NCBI GenBank assembly: GCA_965212245.1
Contig: OZ243107.1
Coordinates: forward strand, 1,364,001 to 1,428,000
Reading direction: 5' to 3'
DNA from: CAKZNE01 sp040222435
Lineage (GTDB): Bacteria; Bacteroidota; Bacteroidia; Flavobacteriales; Schleiferiaceae
Length of the DNA stretch: 64,000 bases
The position numbers were made by a program, and so were the translations under genes. The notes beneath the pieces are model-generated. The model was not told the origin of the DNA. It worked only from the letters and a program-made list of their open reading frames with translations, and did not search any database. This document shows, piece by piece, positions 1 through 9,226 of the stretch. Position 1 is the stretch's first letter; each line of letters starts with the position of its first letter.

Positions 1-496
1 TGAAGTATAGTTTATAGGAGGCCACCAAGGGTTCACCCTGATATACACTGGTTTTAGAAGAGAGGATACGCAGAAAAGCGTTGGAGGCGGCCACGCTATA
101 CGGATCATTAGGGTCTTCTGCGCGTGGACTACCTTTTTGTACGGTTATGGTGAGCGGTTTTGTCCGGTAGGTTTCTCCATCCACCTCAATACTGGCGGGG
201 CCTATTTCATAAGTTCCTTCATTACGGGGCTGTAATACGTAACTGTAACTCACGTTAAAGCGCATCCCGTAATTATCCATATAGCTGGAGTAAGAGGTAT
301 TGGGCCCCCCCAATACACGGAAACCGTCAAAGCCGGGTGCCTGAAAATTATTGCCTTTGGAGTTTACTTTAAACTCTACCGTAAACTGCTCGTTCCTGCC
401 TACCGTGGTGCGGTTGGCATTTGCTTTAAAGCTGATTTGGGCCTTACTCTGGGCCAGGCTTAGTATCAGTGTTATGACCAGTAGTATTCGTTGCAT
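1..496 (-). CDS. batD: BatD family protein, N-terminal part (gene cut by window edge)
   Basis: The frame starts at ATG 496 and runs off the left edge, giving about 165 residues. It opens with a signal peptide ending near AQSKAQ. The body contains the family-typical stretches FQAPGFDGFRVLGGPN, NYGMRFNVSYSYVLQP and GTYEIGPASIEVDG. BatD proteins of Bacteroidota are large, membrane-anchored, periplasm-facing proteins encoded with BatA, BatB and BatC, and they are linked to aerotolerance and envelope stress. The start lies one base beyond the batC stop region, so this is the last visible gene of the moxR-bat operon. The missing C-terminus should carry the membrane anchor. The family call is strong; the biochemical role is not known. 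Confidence 0.88.
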   Translation of the reverse strand, partial: MQRILLVITLILSLAQSKAQISFKANANRTTVGRNEQFTVEFKVNSKGNNFQAPGFDGFRVLGGPNTSYSSYMDNYGMRFNVSYSYVLQPRNEGTYEIGPASIEVDGETYRTKPLTITVQKGSPRAEDPNDPYSVAASNAFLRILSSKTSVYQGEPLVASYKLYF

Positions 497-497
497 G

Positions 498-1292
498 TTA
501 CCAGTCTTTATCCGTTTTAATGGGTTTCGTTTTAATTTTTTCCTCATTCAGTTTTTTCTGAATATCCTGCTCATCACGACTCAGGGCTTCCAGCAAGCGT
601 TGTGCGTCTTCCCGTGATATCTTGTCTGGTTGCGGAGCCTTTCCTTTTTGTTGTTCGTCCTTAGGATCATCAGGCTTGGATTCATTTTTATCCTGCTCTT
701 TGGGGTCACCTTTCTGATTTTGGTCTTTATTCTCTCCCTGCTGATCTTTATTTTCCTGCTCCTGGTTTTTTTGGTCTTTCTGGTTTTCGTTTTCCTGCTC
801 CTTTTTATCCTGCTTCTCCTGGTCCTTATTCTGTTGATCTTGCTGTTGATCCTGGTTTTGCTGTTGTTGTTGCTGCATTTTCAATGCCCTGGCCAGATTG
901 TGACGGGTTTCACTATCCTGCGGATTCAATTTCATGGAGTTTTTATAAGCATCAATAGCCTTGTCCAGCTTTTTTTGTTCTATAAAAGTGTTTCCCAGGT
1001 TATGATAAGCCTGAGCCCTTATTTTGGGATCGGAGCTCATTTCAGCCGATTTACGGTATTGTGCTTCTGCTTCTTCCCAGCGTTTTTGACGGTATAAGGA
1101 GTTGGCCAGGTTATAAGTGCCCTCTACAGGTTTTTCATTTTCATCCAGTGATTTACGATAGGCCACCTCTGCCTCGGTAAACTCTCCGCTGGCGTAGGCA
1201 TCATTACCACGATTTACCTCATCGCGATAACTCTGACCATAGGCCAGTGTGCCTGCTATTATGAGTATGATGCTACTTAGAATCCTCTTCAT
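498..1292 (-). CDS. batC: BatC-like TPR protein with a glutamine/lysine/aspartate-rich tail
   Basis: An upstream in-frame start at 1427 would add 45 residues lying inside batB. I chose ATG 1292 because it begins a normal signal peptide (MKRILSSIILIIAGTLAYG) and overlaps batB by only 20 bases. The 264-residue product has TPR repeats at about residues 25-140 (YNLANSLYRQKRWEEAEAQY, YHNLGNTFIEQKKLDKAI). A low-complexity tail rich in Q, K, D, E and N fills about residues 145-225, followed by a short region before the stop. TPR proteins in this position are thought to scaffold a periplasmic complex with the VWA proteins BatA and BatB. The polar tail is probably disordered. Confidence 0.85.
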   Translation of the reverse strand: MKRILSSIILIIAGTLAYGQSYRDEVNRGNDAYASGEFTEAEVAYRKSLDENEKPVEGTYNLANSLYRQKRWEEAEAQYRKSAEMSSDPKIRAQAYHNLGNTFIEQKKLDKAIDAYKNSMKLNPQDSETRHNLARALKMQQQQQQNQDQQQDQQNKDQEKQDKKEQENENQKDQKNQEQENKDQQGENKDQNQKGDPKEQDKNESKPDDPKDEQQKGKAPQPDKISREDAQRLLEALSRDEQDIQKKLNEEKIKTKPIKTDKDW

Positions 1293-2319
1293 TGTCAAAA
1301 AGGTTGAGTCTTTTAAACCATTGGGTTTTACGTTCCAAAACAAAAACATCCAATACCAGGAAAAGGAGAGCGAGCCCCAGAAACCATTGAAACTGGTCTT
1401 CATAGTCTGAAAACACCTGGCTTTCAAACTCCTTTTTCTCCATATCCGCCACAGTGTCCATCAAAAATTTTACCACCTGGCGGGTATTACTTCCGTTTAC
1501 ATACTGTCCGTTAGACTGGCTGGCAATCTCTTTCAGAATATCAGTTTGCAATTGCGAAACTACCACTTCATTCTGATCATCTCTTTTGTAACCAATACGA
1601 TATCCATTTCGCATATCAGGAATGGGGGCACCCTTGGCTGTACCCACCCCTACAGTGAGTATGGTTATTCCGTTTTCCTTAGCCTTCTCAGTAGCCTGCT
1701 GGTAACCTTCCTCGTGATCTTCGCCATCACTCAGGATAACCAGCACCCGGTTTTTTTGATCCTCATCATCAAAATATTCGGTGGCCAGTTCAATAGCTTC
1801 AGCAATGGCGGTTCCCTGGGTAGGGATGATATCGGTGTCTACAGATTTAAGAAATAAGCGGGCAGCGCCATAATCAGTAGTAATGGGTAACTGTGGATAA
1901 GCCTGGCCTGCGTATATAATGATCCCGATACGATCACTCACCAGTTCGTCAAGCGTGCGTGAAATCAGTTGCTTGGCTTTTTCCAGGCGGTTAGGCTGAA
2001 TGTCTTCCGCCAGCATACTTTTGCTTACATCCAGTGCAAAAACAATATCCACACCTTCACGCTTTACGGTTTCCAGCCTGGAACCAACCTTAGGGTTTAC
2101 CAGGGCAATAGAAAGCGCAGCCACTGCAATTACGGCCAGGATCATTTTAAGCAGGGGCTTGTTAGAACTGCGTTCCGGGGCCAGTTTTCGCAGCAGGTGT
2201 GTATCACCAAAGTTCCTGCGTACTCTGCGTTTCCAGGCTATCATGGCCATAAAAAGCAGAATGATAACCGGAATGGCGGCCAGTAAATAGAGGTAATATG
2301 GATTATCTAATTCATACAT
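1273..2319 (-). CDS. batB: BatB, membrane-anchored von Willebrand factor A protein
   Basis: This 348-residue protein has N-terminal membrane segments at about residues 8-29 and 57-75. A VWA domain follows, with an intact metal-ion-dependent adhesion site (ALDVSKS; D97, S99, S101), and a C-terminal membrane helix lies near residue 320. BatB and BatA are paralogous inner-membrane proteins whose VWA domains face the periplasm. The start codon is fused to the batA stop (TGATG, one shared base), so translation is probably coupled. The 3' end overlaps the batC start by 20 bases. Bat proteins are associated with oxidative-stress tolerance in Bacteroides and with envelope integrity in other bacteria; the ligand is unknown. 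Confidence 0.9.
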   Translation of the reverse strand: MYELDNPYYLYLLAAIPVIILLFMAMIAWKRRVRRNFGDTHLLRKLAPERSSNKPLLKMILAVIAVAALSIALVNPKVGSRLETVKREGVDIVFALDVSKSMLAEDIQPNRLEKAKQLISRTLDELVSDRIGIIIYAGQAYPQLPITTDYGAARLFLKSVDTDIIPTQGTAIAEAIELATEYFDDEDQKNRVLVILSDGEDHEEGYQQATEKAKENGITILTVGVGTAKGAPIPDMRNGYRIGYKRDDQNEVVVSQLQTDILKEIASQSNGQYVNGSNTRQVVKFLMDTVADMEKKEFESQVFSDYEDQFQWFLGLALLFLVLDVFVLERKTQWFKRLNLFDNEEDSK

Positions 2320-3320
2320 CAGATAAAACTTTTTAATAGGGTGTAACGCAACAGCAGTTCCAGGGCCAATAAACCAAAGGCCACCAAAATGTACTGCTCA
2401 AATTTTTCATCGTACGAGTAGTATTTTAGTTCCTGAAGCTTGGTTTTTTCCAGTTTATCAATTTCAGTATAGATTTCCTTGAGCTTGCTATTATCGGTAG
2501 CACGGAAATAACGTCCGCCTGTTTGATCAGCAATCTTTTTCAAAAGCTCTTCATCAATATTTACCGGCAGGTTTTTGTAAATGATATTCCCGCTAAAATC
2601 ATAAGCAGCCGGAGTAGGGGCAGTGCCCTTTGTGCCCACACCTATGGTGTAGGTGCGAATGTTAAAACTTTCAGCCAGCTGAGTAGCGGTAAGCGGATCT
2701 ATTTGCCCGGAGTTGTTTTCACCATCGGTAAGGAGAATGATTACCTTGCCCTTGGCTTTACTTTCCTTAAGACGATTTACCGCAGTGGCCAGCCCCATAC
2801 CAATGGCTGTTCCATCCTGAATGAGACCATACTTTACGCTGCGTAAACTGTTCAATAAAACTTTATGATCACTGGTAAGTGGGGTTTGCGTATAGCTTTC
2901 GCCCGCGTATACCACCAATCCAATACGATCATTGGGTCTGTCCTGTATAAAATCAGAAGCTACCTCTTTAGTGGCATCCAGCCGGTTAGGGCGAAGATCG
3001 CGTGCCAGCATACTGGCTGAAACATCTATGGCCATCACTATATCAATACCTTCAGAAGATTTTGTTTTGGAATTTTCTTCAGTGCTGCGTGGGCGTGCTA
3101 AACCTATAATTACCAGAGCTATAGCTGTTAGGCGGAACAGGTCTGGCAGGTAGCGCAGAAACACAAAATTGTTTTTCCCGGATGAGGCGATGTGCGAGGC
3201 CCCGGGGAATTTTAATTCCGGAGTCTTACGGTTACGGGTGTACCACATCCAAAAAGCCAGCACCGGCAAAAGCAGTAACAGCCAGAAAAACTTAGGATTG
3301 AGGAACTGATCACTCCACAT
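2319..3320 (-). CDS. batA: BatA, membrane-anchored von Willebrand factor A protein
   Basis: The 333-residue protein resembles BatB in architecture. It has a first membrane segment at about residues 11-27, a second at 62-75, a VWA domain with an intact MIDAS (AIDVSAS; D99, S101, S103), and a C-terminal helix at about 309-325. It overlaps the upstream membrane-protein gene by 11 bases and batB by one base. The tandem VWA pair downstream of a MoxR ATPase and a DUF58 gene is the diagnostic layout of the Bacteroidota aerotolerance operon. MoxR ATPases often act as chaperones on VWA proteins, so BatA is a likely client of the ATPase encoded at 5151-6155. That link is inferred from context. Confidence 0.91.
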   Translation of the reverse strand: MWSDQFLNPKFFWLLLLLPVLAFWMWYTRNRKTPELKFPGASHIASSGKNNFVFLRYLPDLFRLTAIALVIIGLARPRSTEENSKTKSSEGIDIVMAIDVSASMLARDLRPNRLDATKEVASDFIQDRPNDRIGLVVYAGESYTQTPLTSDHKVLLNSLRSVKYGLIQDGTAIGMGLATAVNRLKESKAKGKVIILLTDGENNSGQIDPLTATQLAESFNIRTYTIGVGTKGTAPTPAAYDFSGNIIYKNLPVNIDEELLKKIADQTGGRYFRATDNSKLKEIYTEIDKLEKTKLQELKYYSYDEKFEQYILVAFGLLALELLLRYTLLKSFI

Positions 3321-4236
3321 GGCTCTTCTCTTTTGGAGATTCTACACCGGGCTGCGTATGCTTAACAAACTGACGCACGGTATTCAGGGCGGTTTCATTT
3401 TCAGCAGCCCCGGGCTTTTCTTTAGCAAACTTTACCATGGCGCTAAGGCGTAACGTGCGTTTCATTTCATCAAAAAGTTCACGAGGCAGGTTTTCACTTT
3501 GCAGGTCTTCAATAATCTCTTCAGCGGTATTTTCCATAGCATGTATGCTCATCTGGCGTTCCAGGTATACACGTAAAATATCCACCAGGCGAGAGTAGTA
3601 AGCTTTGAGTTCGCCTCTTTGCCATAAGCCTTCATTTTCAAGTTCAGACAGTTGCATGAGGGCGTACTTATGAGGAGGTATCTGCATTTCAGGAGCTACC
3701 GGTTTAACTCCTGAAGCTTTTTTACGGAATCGTAGCCAGAGCCATATACCTATAAGCAAAAGAACAGTGATAATCCATACTATAATGGCTATACGCAACC
3801 AGTTAAAAGGTACCTCAAGAGGTTTTTTGATGTCATAATAACCTTCTTGCTGTGAAAGGTCAGGATAGCGAACCGCTACCCCTATGGCGTCACTGTTATA
3901 TACTTGTCCCAGTGCCTGAAAGCTCATAGGTGGTATGGCAAAATAGCCAGAGTCAAATGAGGTGAGGCTTAATTGCTGTTGAAGTATCCAGCGGCTGCCT
4001 CTTTCCAGTGTGTCAATGGGGGAAATATCTACCAGTTCCAAACCGTCAACGCTATCCGGAAAGGCGGGCCAGGTATATGCAATGGCTTTTTCAAGATCAG
4101 CTTCCAAGGTTAGCTTGATTTGCTCTCCGATCAATATAGCATTGGTATCTGTCCCGGCACTAAACGAAATGGATTGTGCCCGAAGGCTTATTCCGGCCAT
4201 TAAAAAGAGGATGGTGATACAGAGCTGTTTCATCAT
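3310..4236 (-). CDS. Bat-operon membrane protein (DUF4381/BatD-like)
   Basis: The 308-residue product begins with a signal peptide (MMKQLCITILFLMAGISLRA). A predicted beta-rich periplasmic domain covers about residues 22-145, one membrane helix lies at about 150-168 (IAIIVWIITVLLLIGIWLWL), and a charged cytoplasmic region completes it. The tail contains segments such as LKAYYSRLVDILRVYLERQM and TAEEIIEDLQ, typical of the short proteins encoded between DUF58 and batA in this operon. It overlaps the DUF58 gene by four bases and batA by 11. I recognise it by position and tail motif rather than by a named function. It may bridge periplasmic and cytoplasmic parts of the MoxR/Bat complex. Confidence 0.7.
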   Translation of the reverse strand: MMKQLCITILFLMAGISLRAQSISFSAGTDTNAILIGEQIKLTLEADLEKAIAYTWPAFPDSVDGLELVDISPIDTLERGSRWILQQQLSLTSFDSGYFAIPPMSFQALGQVYNSDAIGVAVRYPDLSQQEGYYDIKKPLEVPFNWLRIAIIVWIITVLLLIGIWLWLRFRKKASGVKPVAPEMQIPPHKYALMQLSELENEGLWQRGELKAYYSRLVDILRVYLERQMSIHAMENTAEEIIEDLQSENLPRELFDEMKRTLRLSAMVKFAKEKPGAAENETALNTVRQFVKHTQPGVESPKEKSHVE

Positions 4237-5102
4237 GCACTTTTCTGTTTAAAATAACCTAGCAGTTTGGCAGGGTATGATTCATCGATGCGTATGGATA
4301 TCTGGCCGGCCCCGCTGCGTAAAAAAGACTCCCGGAAATATGTAAAGTTCTGATCAAAACGCATTTTCACTTCTTTGCGCAGCGAGCGCGAAGAAGTATT
4401 CACCCAGCGGGTTTTTCCGGTTTCGGGGTCCTGCATGGGCAGAAGACCCAGCTTAGGTAATTCCTCCTCACGCGGATCGTAAATGCGGATACCTGTAACA
4501 TCATGACGCTGGGTCATAATTTTAAGTGCATCTTTATAACCCTCGTCCATAAAATCAGATAGTACAAAGGCAATAGCGTGTTTTTTCTGAATTCCTGAAA
4601 AGTAGCGTAAAGCTTCACCAATATCGGTACCGGGGCTGGTGGGCTGTAATTCAATAAGCTCACGGATGATTCGCAGGGTGTGGGTTTTTCCTTTTTTAGG
4701 CGGAATGAACTTTTCCACTTTATCGCTGAAAAAGATCACCCCCACTTTATCATTGTTCTGAATGGCTGAAAAAGCCAGGGTAGCGCAAATTTCGGTGATC
4801 ATTTCACGCTTTAGCTGCACCCGTGACCCGAATGAACCGGAGCCACTTACATCTACTAAAAGCATGAGAGTAAGCTCCCGCTCTTCCTCAAAAACCTTGA
4901 TGTAGGGTTCGTTAAGGCGAGCTGTTACATTCCAGTCAATAGCTCTGATGTCGTCCCCAAATTCATATTTACGCACCTCACTAAAAGCCATACCACGCCC
5001 TTTAAAGCTACTGTGGTATTCACCTGAAAACAGATGATTGGACAGCCTTCGCGTTTTAATCTCTATCCTGCGAACTTTCTTAAGTAGTTCCTGGGTATTC
5101 AT
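4233..5102 (-). CDS. DUF58 domain protein of the MoxR/Bat operon
   Basis: The 289-residue protein carries the DUF58 hallmark GDDIRAIDWNVTA at residues 49-61. A VWA-like fold follows, with the acidic motif DVSGS at 84-88 that could bind a metal ion. No membrane segment or signal peptide is evident, so it is probably cytoplasmic. DUF58 genes almost always follow a MoxR-type AAA+ gene, and the two products are thought to work together on the VWA proteins encoded after them. The gene lies 48 bases downstream of the MoxR gene, and its stop overlaps the next start by four bases. Confidence 0.9.
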   Translation of the reverse strand: MNTQELLKKVRRIEIKTRRLSNHLFSGEYHSSFKGRGMAFSEVRKYEFGDDIRAIDWNVTARLNEPYIKVFEEERELTLMLLVDVSGSGSFGSRVQLKREMITEICATLAFSAIQNNDKVGVIFFSDKVEKFIPPKKGKTHTLRIIRELIELQPTSPGTDIGEALRYFSGIQKKHAIAFVLSDFMDEGYKDALKIMTQRHDVTGIRIYDPREEELPKLGLLPMQDPETGKTRWVNTSSRSLRKEVKMRFDQNFTYFRESFLRSGAGQISIRIDESYPAKLLGYFKQKSA

Positions 5103-5150
5103 GTCTAGGATTTGGAATTTAAGGCACCGGGTATTGACGGATGGCTTTCT

Positions 5151-6155
5151 TTAAGGTACTTCAACGTGATCCAAAATCTGGTTGATGATATCTTCACTAC
5201 TTACGTTCTCTGCTTCTGCTTCATAAGTAATTCCAATGCGGTGGCGTAAAACATCTTCGGCCACAGCTCTCACATCTTCAGGAATTACATAACCTCTGCG
5301 CTTAAGGAATGCATATACGCGGGCACCTTGGGCAAGGTTTATACTACCCCGGGGTGAAGCACCAAAATTGATCAAAGGCTTTAAAGATGGCATACGGAAA
5401 TCTTCCGGCTTACGTGTGGCAAAAATGATATCGAGGATATACTTTTCGATTTTTTCGTCCATGTACACCTCACGGATGGTGTTGCGGGCTTTCAGGATGG
5501 TGGCCGTACTAATTACAGGTTGAATAGGTTGGTAATTACCCTGGAGATTCTGGCGCATGATCAACCTTTCATCTTCCTGTTTAGGATAGGTGATCACGGT
5601 TTTCAACATAAAGCGGTCGCTTTGAGCCTCCGCCAGTGGGTAAGTTCCTTCCTGTTCAACCGGGTTTTGAGTGGCTAATACAAGGAACGGCTCCGGTAGC
5701 TTAAACGTTTCATTGCCAATGGTGATCTGGCGTTCCTGCATAGCCTCCAGCAAAGCACTTTGTACTTTGGCTGGTGCCCGGTTTATTTCATCTGCCAGTA
5801 CAAAGTTGGCGAAGATGGGCCCCTTCTTAATGGCAAATTCATTTTGCTGCATATTATAGATCTGGGTACCAATTACATCAGAAGGAAGTAGGTCAGGTGT
5901 AAATTGTACCCGGCTGAAGTCAGCATCAATGGCTTTTGCCAGCGAGTTAATAGCCAGTGTTTTAGCTAATCCAGGAACACCTTCCAGCAGAATATGGCCG
6001 TTGCCAAGCAAAGCTAACAGCAAGCGCTCCAGCATTTTCTTTTGCCCGATTATAGATTTGTTGATCTCCCGCAGCAAAAGGTCTACAAAGGCACTTTCCT
6101 GCTCAATCTTTTCATTCAGTTCCCTTATATCAGTGGCACTTTTAATTGTCTCCAT
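5151..6155 (-). CDS. MoxR-family AAA+ ATPase
   Basis: The 334-residue ATPase has a Walker A motif (GVPGLAKT, residues 59-66), a Walker B motif ending in DE (122-123, FVLADEINRAP) and the MoxR-typical segments PVEQEGTYPLAEAQSDRF and FGASPRGS. MoxR enzymes act as ATP-driven chaperones that mature or remodel VWA-domain proteins, often by inserting cofactors or metals. It is the first gene of the bat operon, and the 647 bases upstream separate it from a divergently transcribed kinase gene. A weak promoter-like element (TACTTTTA on the minus strand, near 6184-6191) lies about 30 bases before the start; I saw no convincing -33 element. Confidence 0.92.
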   Translation of the reverse strand: METIKSATDIRELNEKIEQESAFVDLLLREINKSIIGQKKMLERLLLALLGNGHILLEGVPGLAKTLAINSLAKAIDADFSRVQFTPDLLPSDVIGTQIYNMQQNEFAIKKGPIFANFVLADEINRAPAKVQSALLEAMQERQITIGNETFKLPEPFLVLATQNPVEQEGTYPLAEAQSDRFMLKTVITYPKQEDERLIMRQNLQGNYQPIQPVISTATILKARNTIREVYMDEKIEKYILDIIFATRKPEDFRMPSLKPLINFGASPRGSINLAQGARVYAFLKRRGYVIPEDVRAVAEDVLRHRIGITYEAEAENVSSEDIINQILDHVEVP

Positions 6156-6802
6156 TGTTCTTTCAACGATTAATTTAATCCTGTAAAAGTAGCTTTATTG
6201 GTAAATGTTAAAAACGCTTGGTTTGTTTACGCGAAATTGAAATGAAAATTTGAAGTCTGTAGTTAAAATCTTGTTAAAATTAAACACTAAAAATTAAGAT
6301 ACAAGCCTTGGATAAAGGTTATGGCGCCTCACCTTAACCCTGATATCAGCCGGCTAAAGAAGTTAAGAGAAATATAAAGATCATTGCAGAGTTAAGTAAG
6401 AAGCATAACTGATGTGCTGCTATTAGATGTGAATGTCCTCTTATCAAATCCTCTTTTTAGGTTGATCCAGAGGTCAGGCCTGTACTCTTTCAGAATTCAG
6501 ACCATTGAAGAAGCGGTATGGTTAGCATTCATAGATCAGAGGTATCTTTCTGATTATGAAAAAGAAGCATTGGTTGCATTTATTCAATCACTTACGCATA
6601 CGTCAGACTTTTCTTCATATCTTCACCCTTGGAAAAGCAGGAAAAGTCAATTAAAAACACTTTAGCCGGAACTCAAAGATGTACTCCCGTTCCAATATTG
6701 GGAAGGGATATAGATCATTCACTGATGTAGTCATTTGATTTTCAGGTTTTTAATTTGCGTGGGGTGATTCTTGCCTAGTATAAAGATTCCAAAGGCGCGA
6801 GA
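6156..6802. other. Divergent intergenic region between the moxR operon and a kinase gene
   Basis: These 647 bases should hold the promoters of the minus-strand moxR-bat operon and of the plus-strand histidine kinase. The sequence is AT-rich. I found no RNA gene, strong terminator or repeat. The only coding possibility is a weak 83-codon frame, listed separately. Confidence 0.5.
6414..6665 (+). CDS. Questionable small hypothetical protein, 83 residues
   Basis: A GTG-initiated frame runs for 83 codons in the divergent gap. The product has a short hydrophobic beginning (MLLLDVNVLLSNPLF) and a later segment, YLSDYEKEALVAFIQSL, that could be a helix. There is no recognised domain, no clear promoter just ahead and no neighbour in the same transcript. 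It could be a real small protein or a chance frame in intergenic DNA, and chance is more likely. Confidence 0.2.
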   Translation: MLLLDVNVLLSNPLFRLIQRSGLYSFRIQTIEEAVWLAFIDQRYLSDYEKEALVAFIQSLTHTSDFSSYLHPWKSRKSQLKTL

Positions 6803-9226
6803 GTGAAACAAATTTCGACATACATCTTCCTGCTGGTAAGCACGCTGTTTAGCCTGGTGCAAGCTCAACCAGTGGCCCGGCAGGGTGTATTGGATCTTCG
6901 TGAACTGGATTACACCCAGCATAGTATGGTTCCTCTCTCAGGAGAATGGGAGTTCTACTGGAATCGTATTTACAGCGCTCAAACCATTCAAAGTGATCAG
7001 TTTAAGGGCTCCCCGGATTTTATTGATTATATGACCCCCTGGTCTGATCTTCCTCAAACTGAAGAGCAGGCCCATAGTTATGGTTATGCCACTATGCGTC
7101 TCAAAATACTTTGTGGTGATAAAATCCCTTCCTTATCTCTCTACATTCCAGAGGTGTATACGGCTTACGATCTCTACGTAAATGGTGAAGGTTTTGAAGG
7201 AAATGGTTTGGTGGGTTCTACCCGGGAAACCAGCATTCCTTACTGGAGGCCTTCGTCCAAAGTGGTAAACCTCCATCCCGGAGAAAATGAGCTGGTATTG
7301 CACTTAAGTAACTTTCATCATCATAAAGGCGGTACTACCAGCCCAATTGTATTAGGTACCAGTGATGAGATCAATTACTGGCGTAATTTTAAGATCAGCA
7401 GCACTCTTTTCCTGGCCGGTTGCCTGCTTATTGCCGGGGCTCTGGCTTTTGGCTTTTATTGGTTTAACCCAACTGACTATACCGGACTTTTCTTTTTCCT
7501 GTTTTGCGGGGCTTATATGTACCGCCTTTTGGGTACGGAAGAATACGTGATTCACGCGGCCCTGCGTGTTTGGAATGTACCGTGGTCCATTACACTTCGA
7601 ATGGAATACTTCTCGCTCTACCTGAGTGTGATCTTTTACGTATACTTCATCCGTAACCTTATGCAGCCTCGTGTAAAGCTTATTGTTTTTCATACCATGG
7701 CGTCCGTTAGTGGTCTTTTGGCTTTGCTGAGCCTTGTGCTGCCTACGCAGGTATTTACCTCCTTCATGGACCCTTACCTGGTTCTTCTGGGAGCCTGTAT
7801 GATAGCGGTAGGAATGGTATATCTGTTCAAACTAAACCTGAGGCATAAAACCACCTACGTTACTCTTATAGGAGGTGTTATGTTATTTGTAGTGGTGGCG
7901 CAGAAAATATTGAACTATTACCATATTATTGAAGAGAACCTGATGCTTACTACGGCAGGTTACGTAGTTTTCATTTGCAGCCAGGCCGTGGCTATGACGA
8001 TACGTTTTGGTCGGAATTTCCGTGAAAAAAATACCGCAGCGCAAATTGCCGCGAAGTCCAAAGATCAGTTTCTGAACACCATGAGTCATGAATTGCGCAC
8101 ACCCATGAATGCTATTCTGGGTATGACAGATTTATTGGAGCGCTCCAATCTCAAAGATGATCAGAAGGAAAAGGTAACCACCATCAAGAAAAACGGGGAG
8201 TCTCTCTTATCCATTATAATGGATATTCTTAGCATTACGGATATTGAATCGGGCAAGTTTGTACTGGAGAAACAGCTGCTAAACGTTAGAGAATGTGTGG
8301 AGGGAGCATACAACCTGGCTTTGAAAGAACGTAGAATGAAAGTGGAGTTTGTTAAAGATGTAAACTCCAATGTGCCGGATAAGCTCCTGGGTGATTCTAT
8401 CCGCCTTAAACAAATACTGATGCACCTCCTGAGTAATGCCTTTAAATTTACAGAAGAAGGTTCTGTAAGGTTGGGAGTAAAGGTGATTAGTGAAAAGGAT
8501 CAGGATATTGAATTACATTTTTCTATTGAGGATACCGGTATAGGTATTTCCCAAACCACACAAAGCAAGTTGTTTTCGGTTTTTTCACAGGCAGATTCCC
8601 GTAACAATCGAAAATTTGGCGGTGCCGGGCTGGGGCTGGCAGTAGTTCGTCAGATGGTTGGCCTTATGGGAGGTGAAGTGGACATGGAAAGTGAAGCAGG
8701 TAAAGGCACTAAGGTTTCATTCAATATAAAACTTGAAAAAGCCGAAGTGCACCAGGAAGCCCCGGCCGAGAAAAAAGTATACCGCCCTACTGAAATAGAT
8801 CCTAAGCTGAGGATACTTTATGCTGAAGATAATCCGGTGAATCAAAAATTGCTGACCATGATGATGAAAACCATGGGTCTGGATATTGATATAGCGGCTA
8901 ACGGAAGAGAAGCATGGGAAATGGCCCGTGAAAATCATTATCATATTATCCTCATGGATATTCAGATGCCGGAGATGGATGGTATTGAAGCTACCCGGAA
9001 AATTGTACGGGATATGGATCTTCGGCCCATTATTATTGCGGTTACGGCAAACGCTACTATTTCAGATAAAAAGAAATGTTTTGAGGCTGGTATGAACGAT
9101 TTCATCACTAAACCCATTAAAGCAGGAGACCTTAAAGAAGGAATCCTGAAATGGCAAAGTTTACGAAAGTATTTAGATGATATCGATGATCGCCCTGAGC
9201 CCAAATATATCCAACTATCTTCTTAA
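6803..9226 (+). CDS. Hybrid sensor histidine kinase with 7TM-DISM-type sensor and receiver domain
   Basis: A GTG start at 6803 gives 807 residues with a signal peptide (KQISTYIFLLVSTLFSLVQA). The extracytoplasmic jelly-roll sensor (about 25-190) has the opening LPL/SGEWEFYWNRI typical of 7TMR-DISM proteins. About seven membrane helices occupy 195-410. The kinase core follows: H-box MSHELRTP with phospho-acceptor H429, N-box LLSNAFKF, and G-box DTGIGI and GLGLAV. A receiver domain closes the protein, with acidic residues AEDN and phospho-acceptor D719 (LMDIQMPEMDG). Such hybrids pass phosphate from the kinase core to their own receiver and then usually to a separate phosphotransfer partner; none is encoded nearby. 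The last 50 bases overlap the next gene. Confidence 0.9.
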   Translation: MKQISTYIFLLVSTLFSLVQAQPVARQGVLDLRELDYTQHSMVPLSGEWEFYWNRIYSAQTIQSDQFKGSPDFIDYMTPWSDLPQTEEQAHSYGYATMRLKILCGDKIPSLSLYIPEVYTAYDLYVNGEGFEGNGLVGSTRETSIPYWRPSSKVVNLHPGENELVLHLSNFHHHKGGTTSPIVLGTSDEINYWRNFKISSTLFLAGCLLIAGALAFGFYWFNPTDYTGLFFFLFCGAYMYRLLGTEEYVIHAALRVWNVPWSITLRMEYFSLYLSVIFYVYFIRNLMQPRVKLIVFHTMASVSGLLALLSLVLPTQVFTSFMDPYLVLLGACMIAVGMVYLFKLNLRHKTTYVTLIGGVMLFVVVAQKILNYYHIIEENLMLTTAGYVVFICSQAVAMTIRFGRNFREKNTAAQIAAKSKDQFLNTMSHELRTPMNAILGMTDLLERSNLKDDQKEKVTTIKKNGESLLSIIMDILSITDIESGKFVLEKQLLNVRECVEGAYNLALKERRMKVEFVKDVNSNVPDKLLGDSIRLKQILMHLLSNAFKFTEEGSVRLGVKVISEKDQDIELHFSIEDTGIGISQTTQSKLFSVFSQADSRNNRKFGGAGLGLAVVRQMVGLMGGEVDMESEAGKGTKVSFNIKLEKAEVHQEAPAEKKVYRPTEIDPKLRILYAEDNPVNQKLLTMMMKTMGLDIDIAANGREAWEMARENHYHIILMDIQMPEMDGIEATRKIVRDMDLRPIIIAVTANATISDKKKCFEAGMNDFITKPIKAGDLKEGILKWQSLRKYLDDIDDRPEPKYIQLSS

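Noticed and set aside
630..1097. 155-codon leucine/isoleucine-rich open frame on the plus strand
   Set aside because: It is the antisense of the low-complexity polar tract of batC; the composition is an artefact and there is no domain.
1293..1427. Longer N-terminus for BatC starting at 1427
   Set aside because: It would overlap batB by 155 bases and place the signal peptide internally; ATG 1292 starts a normal signal peptide.
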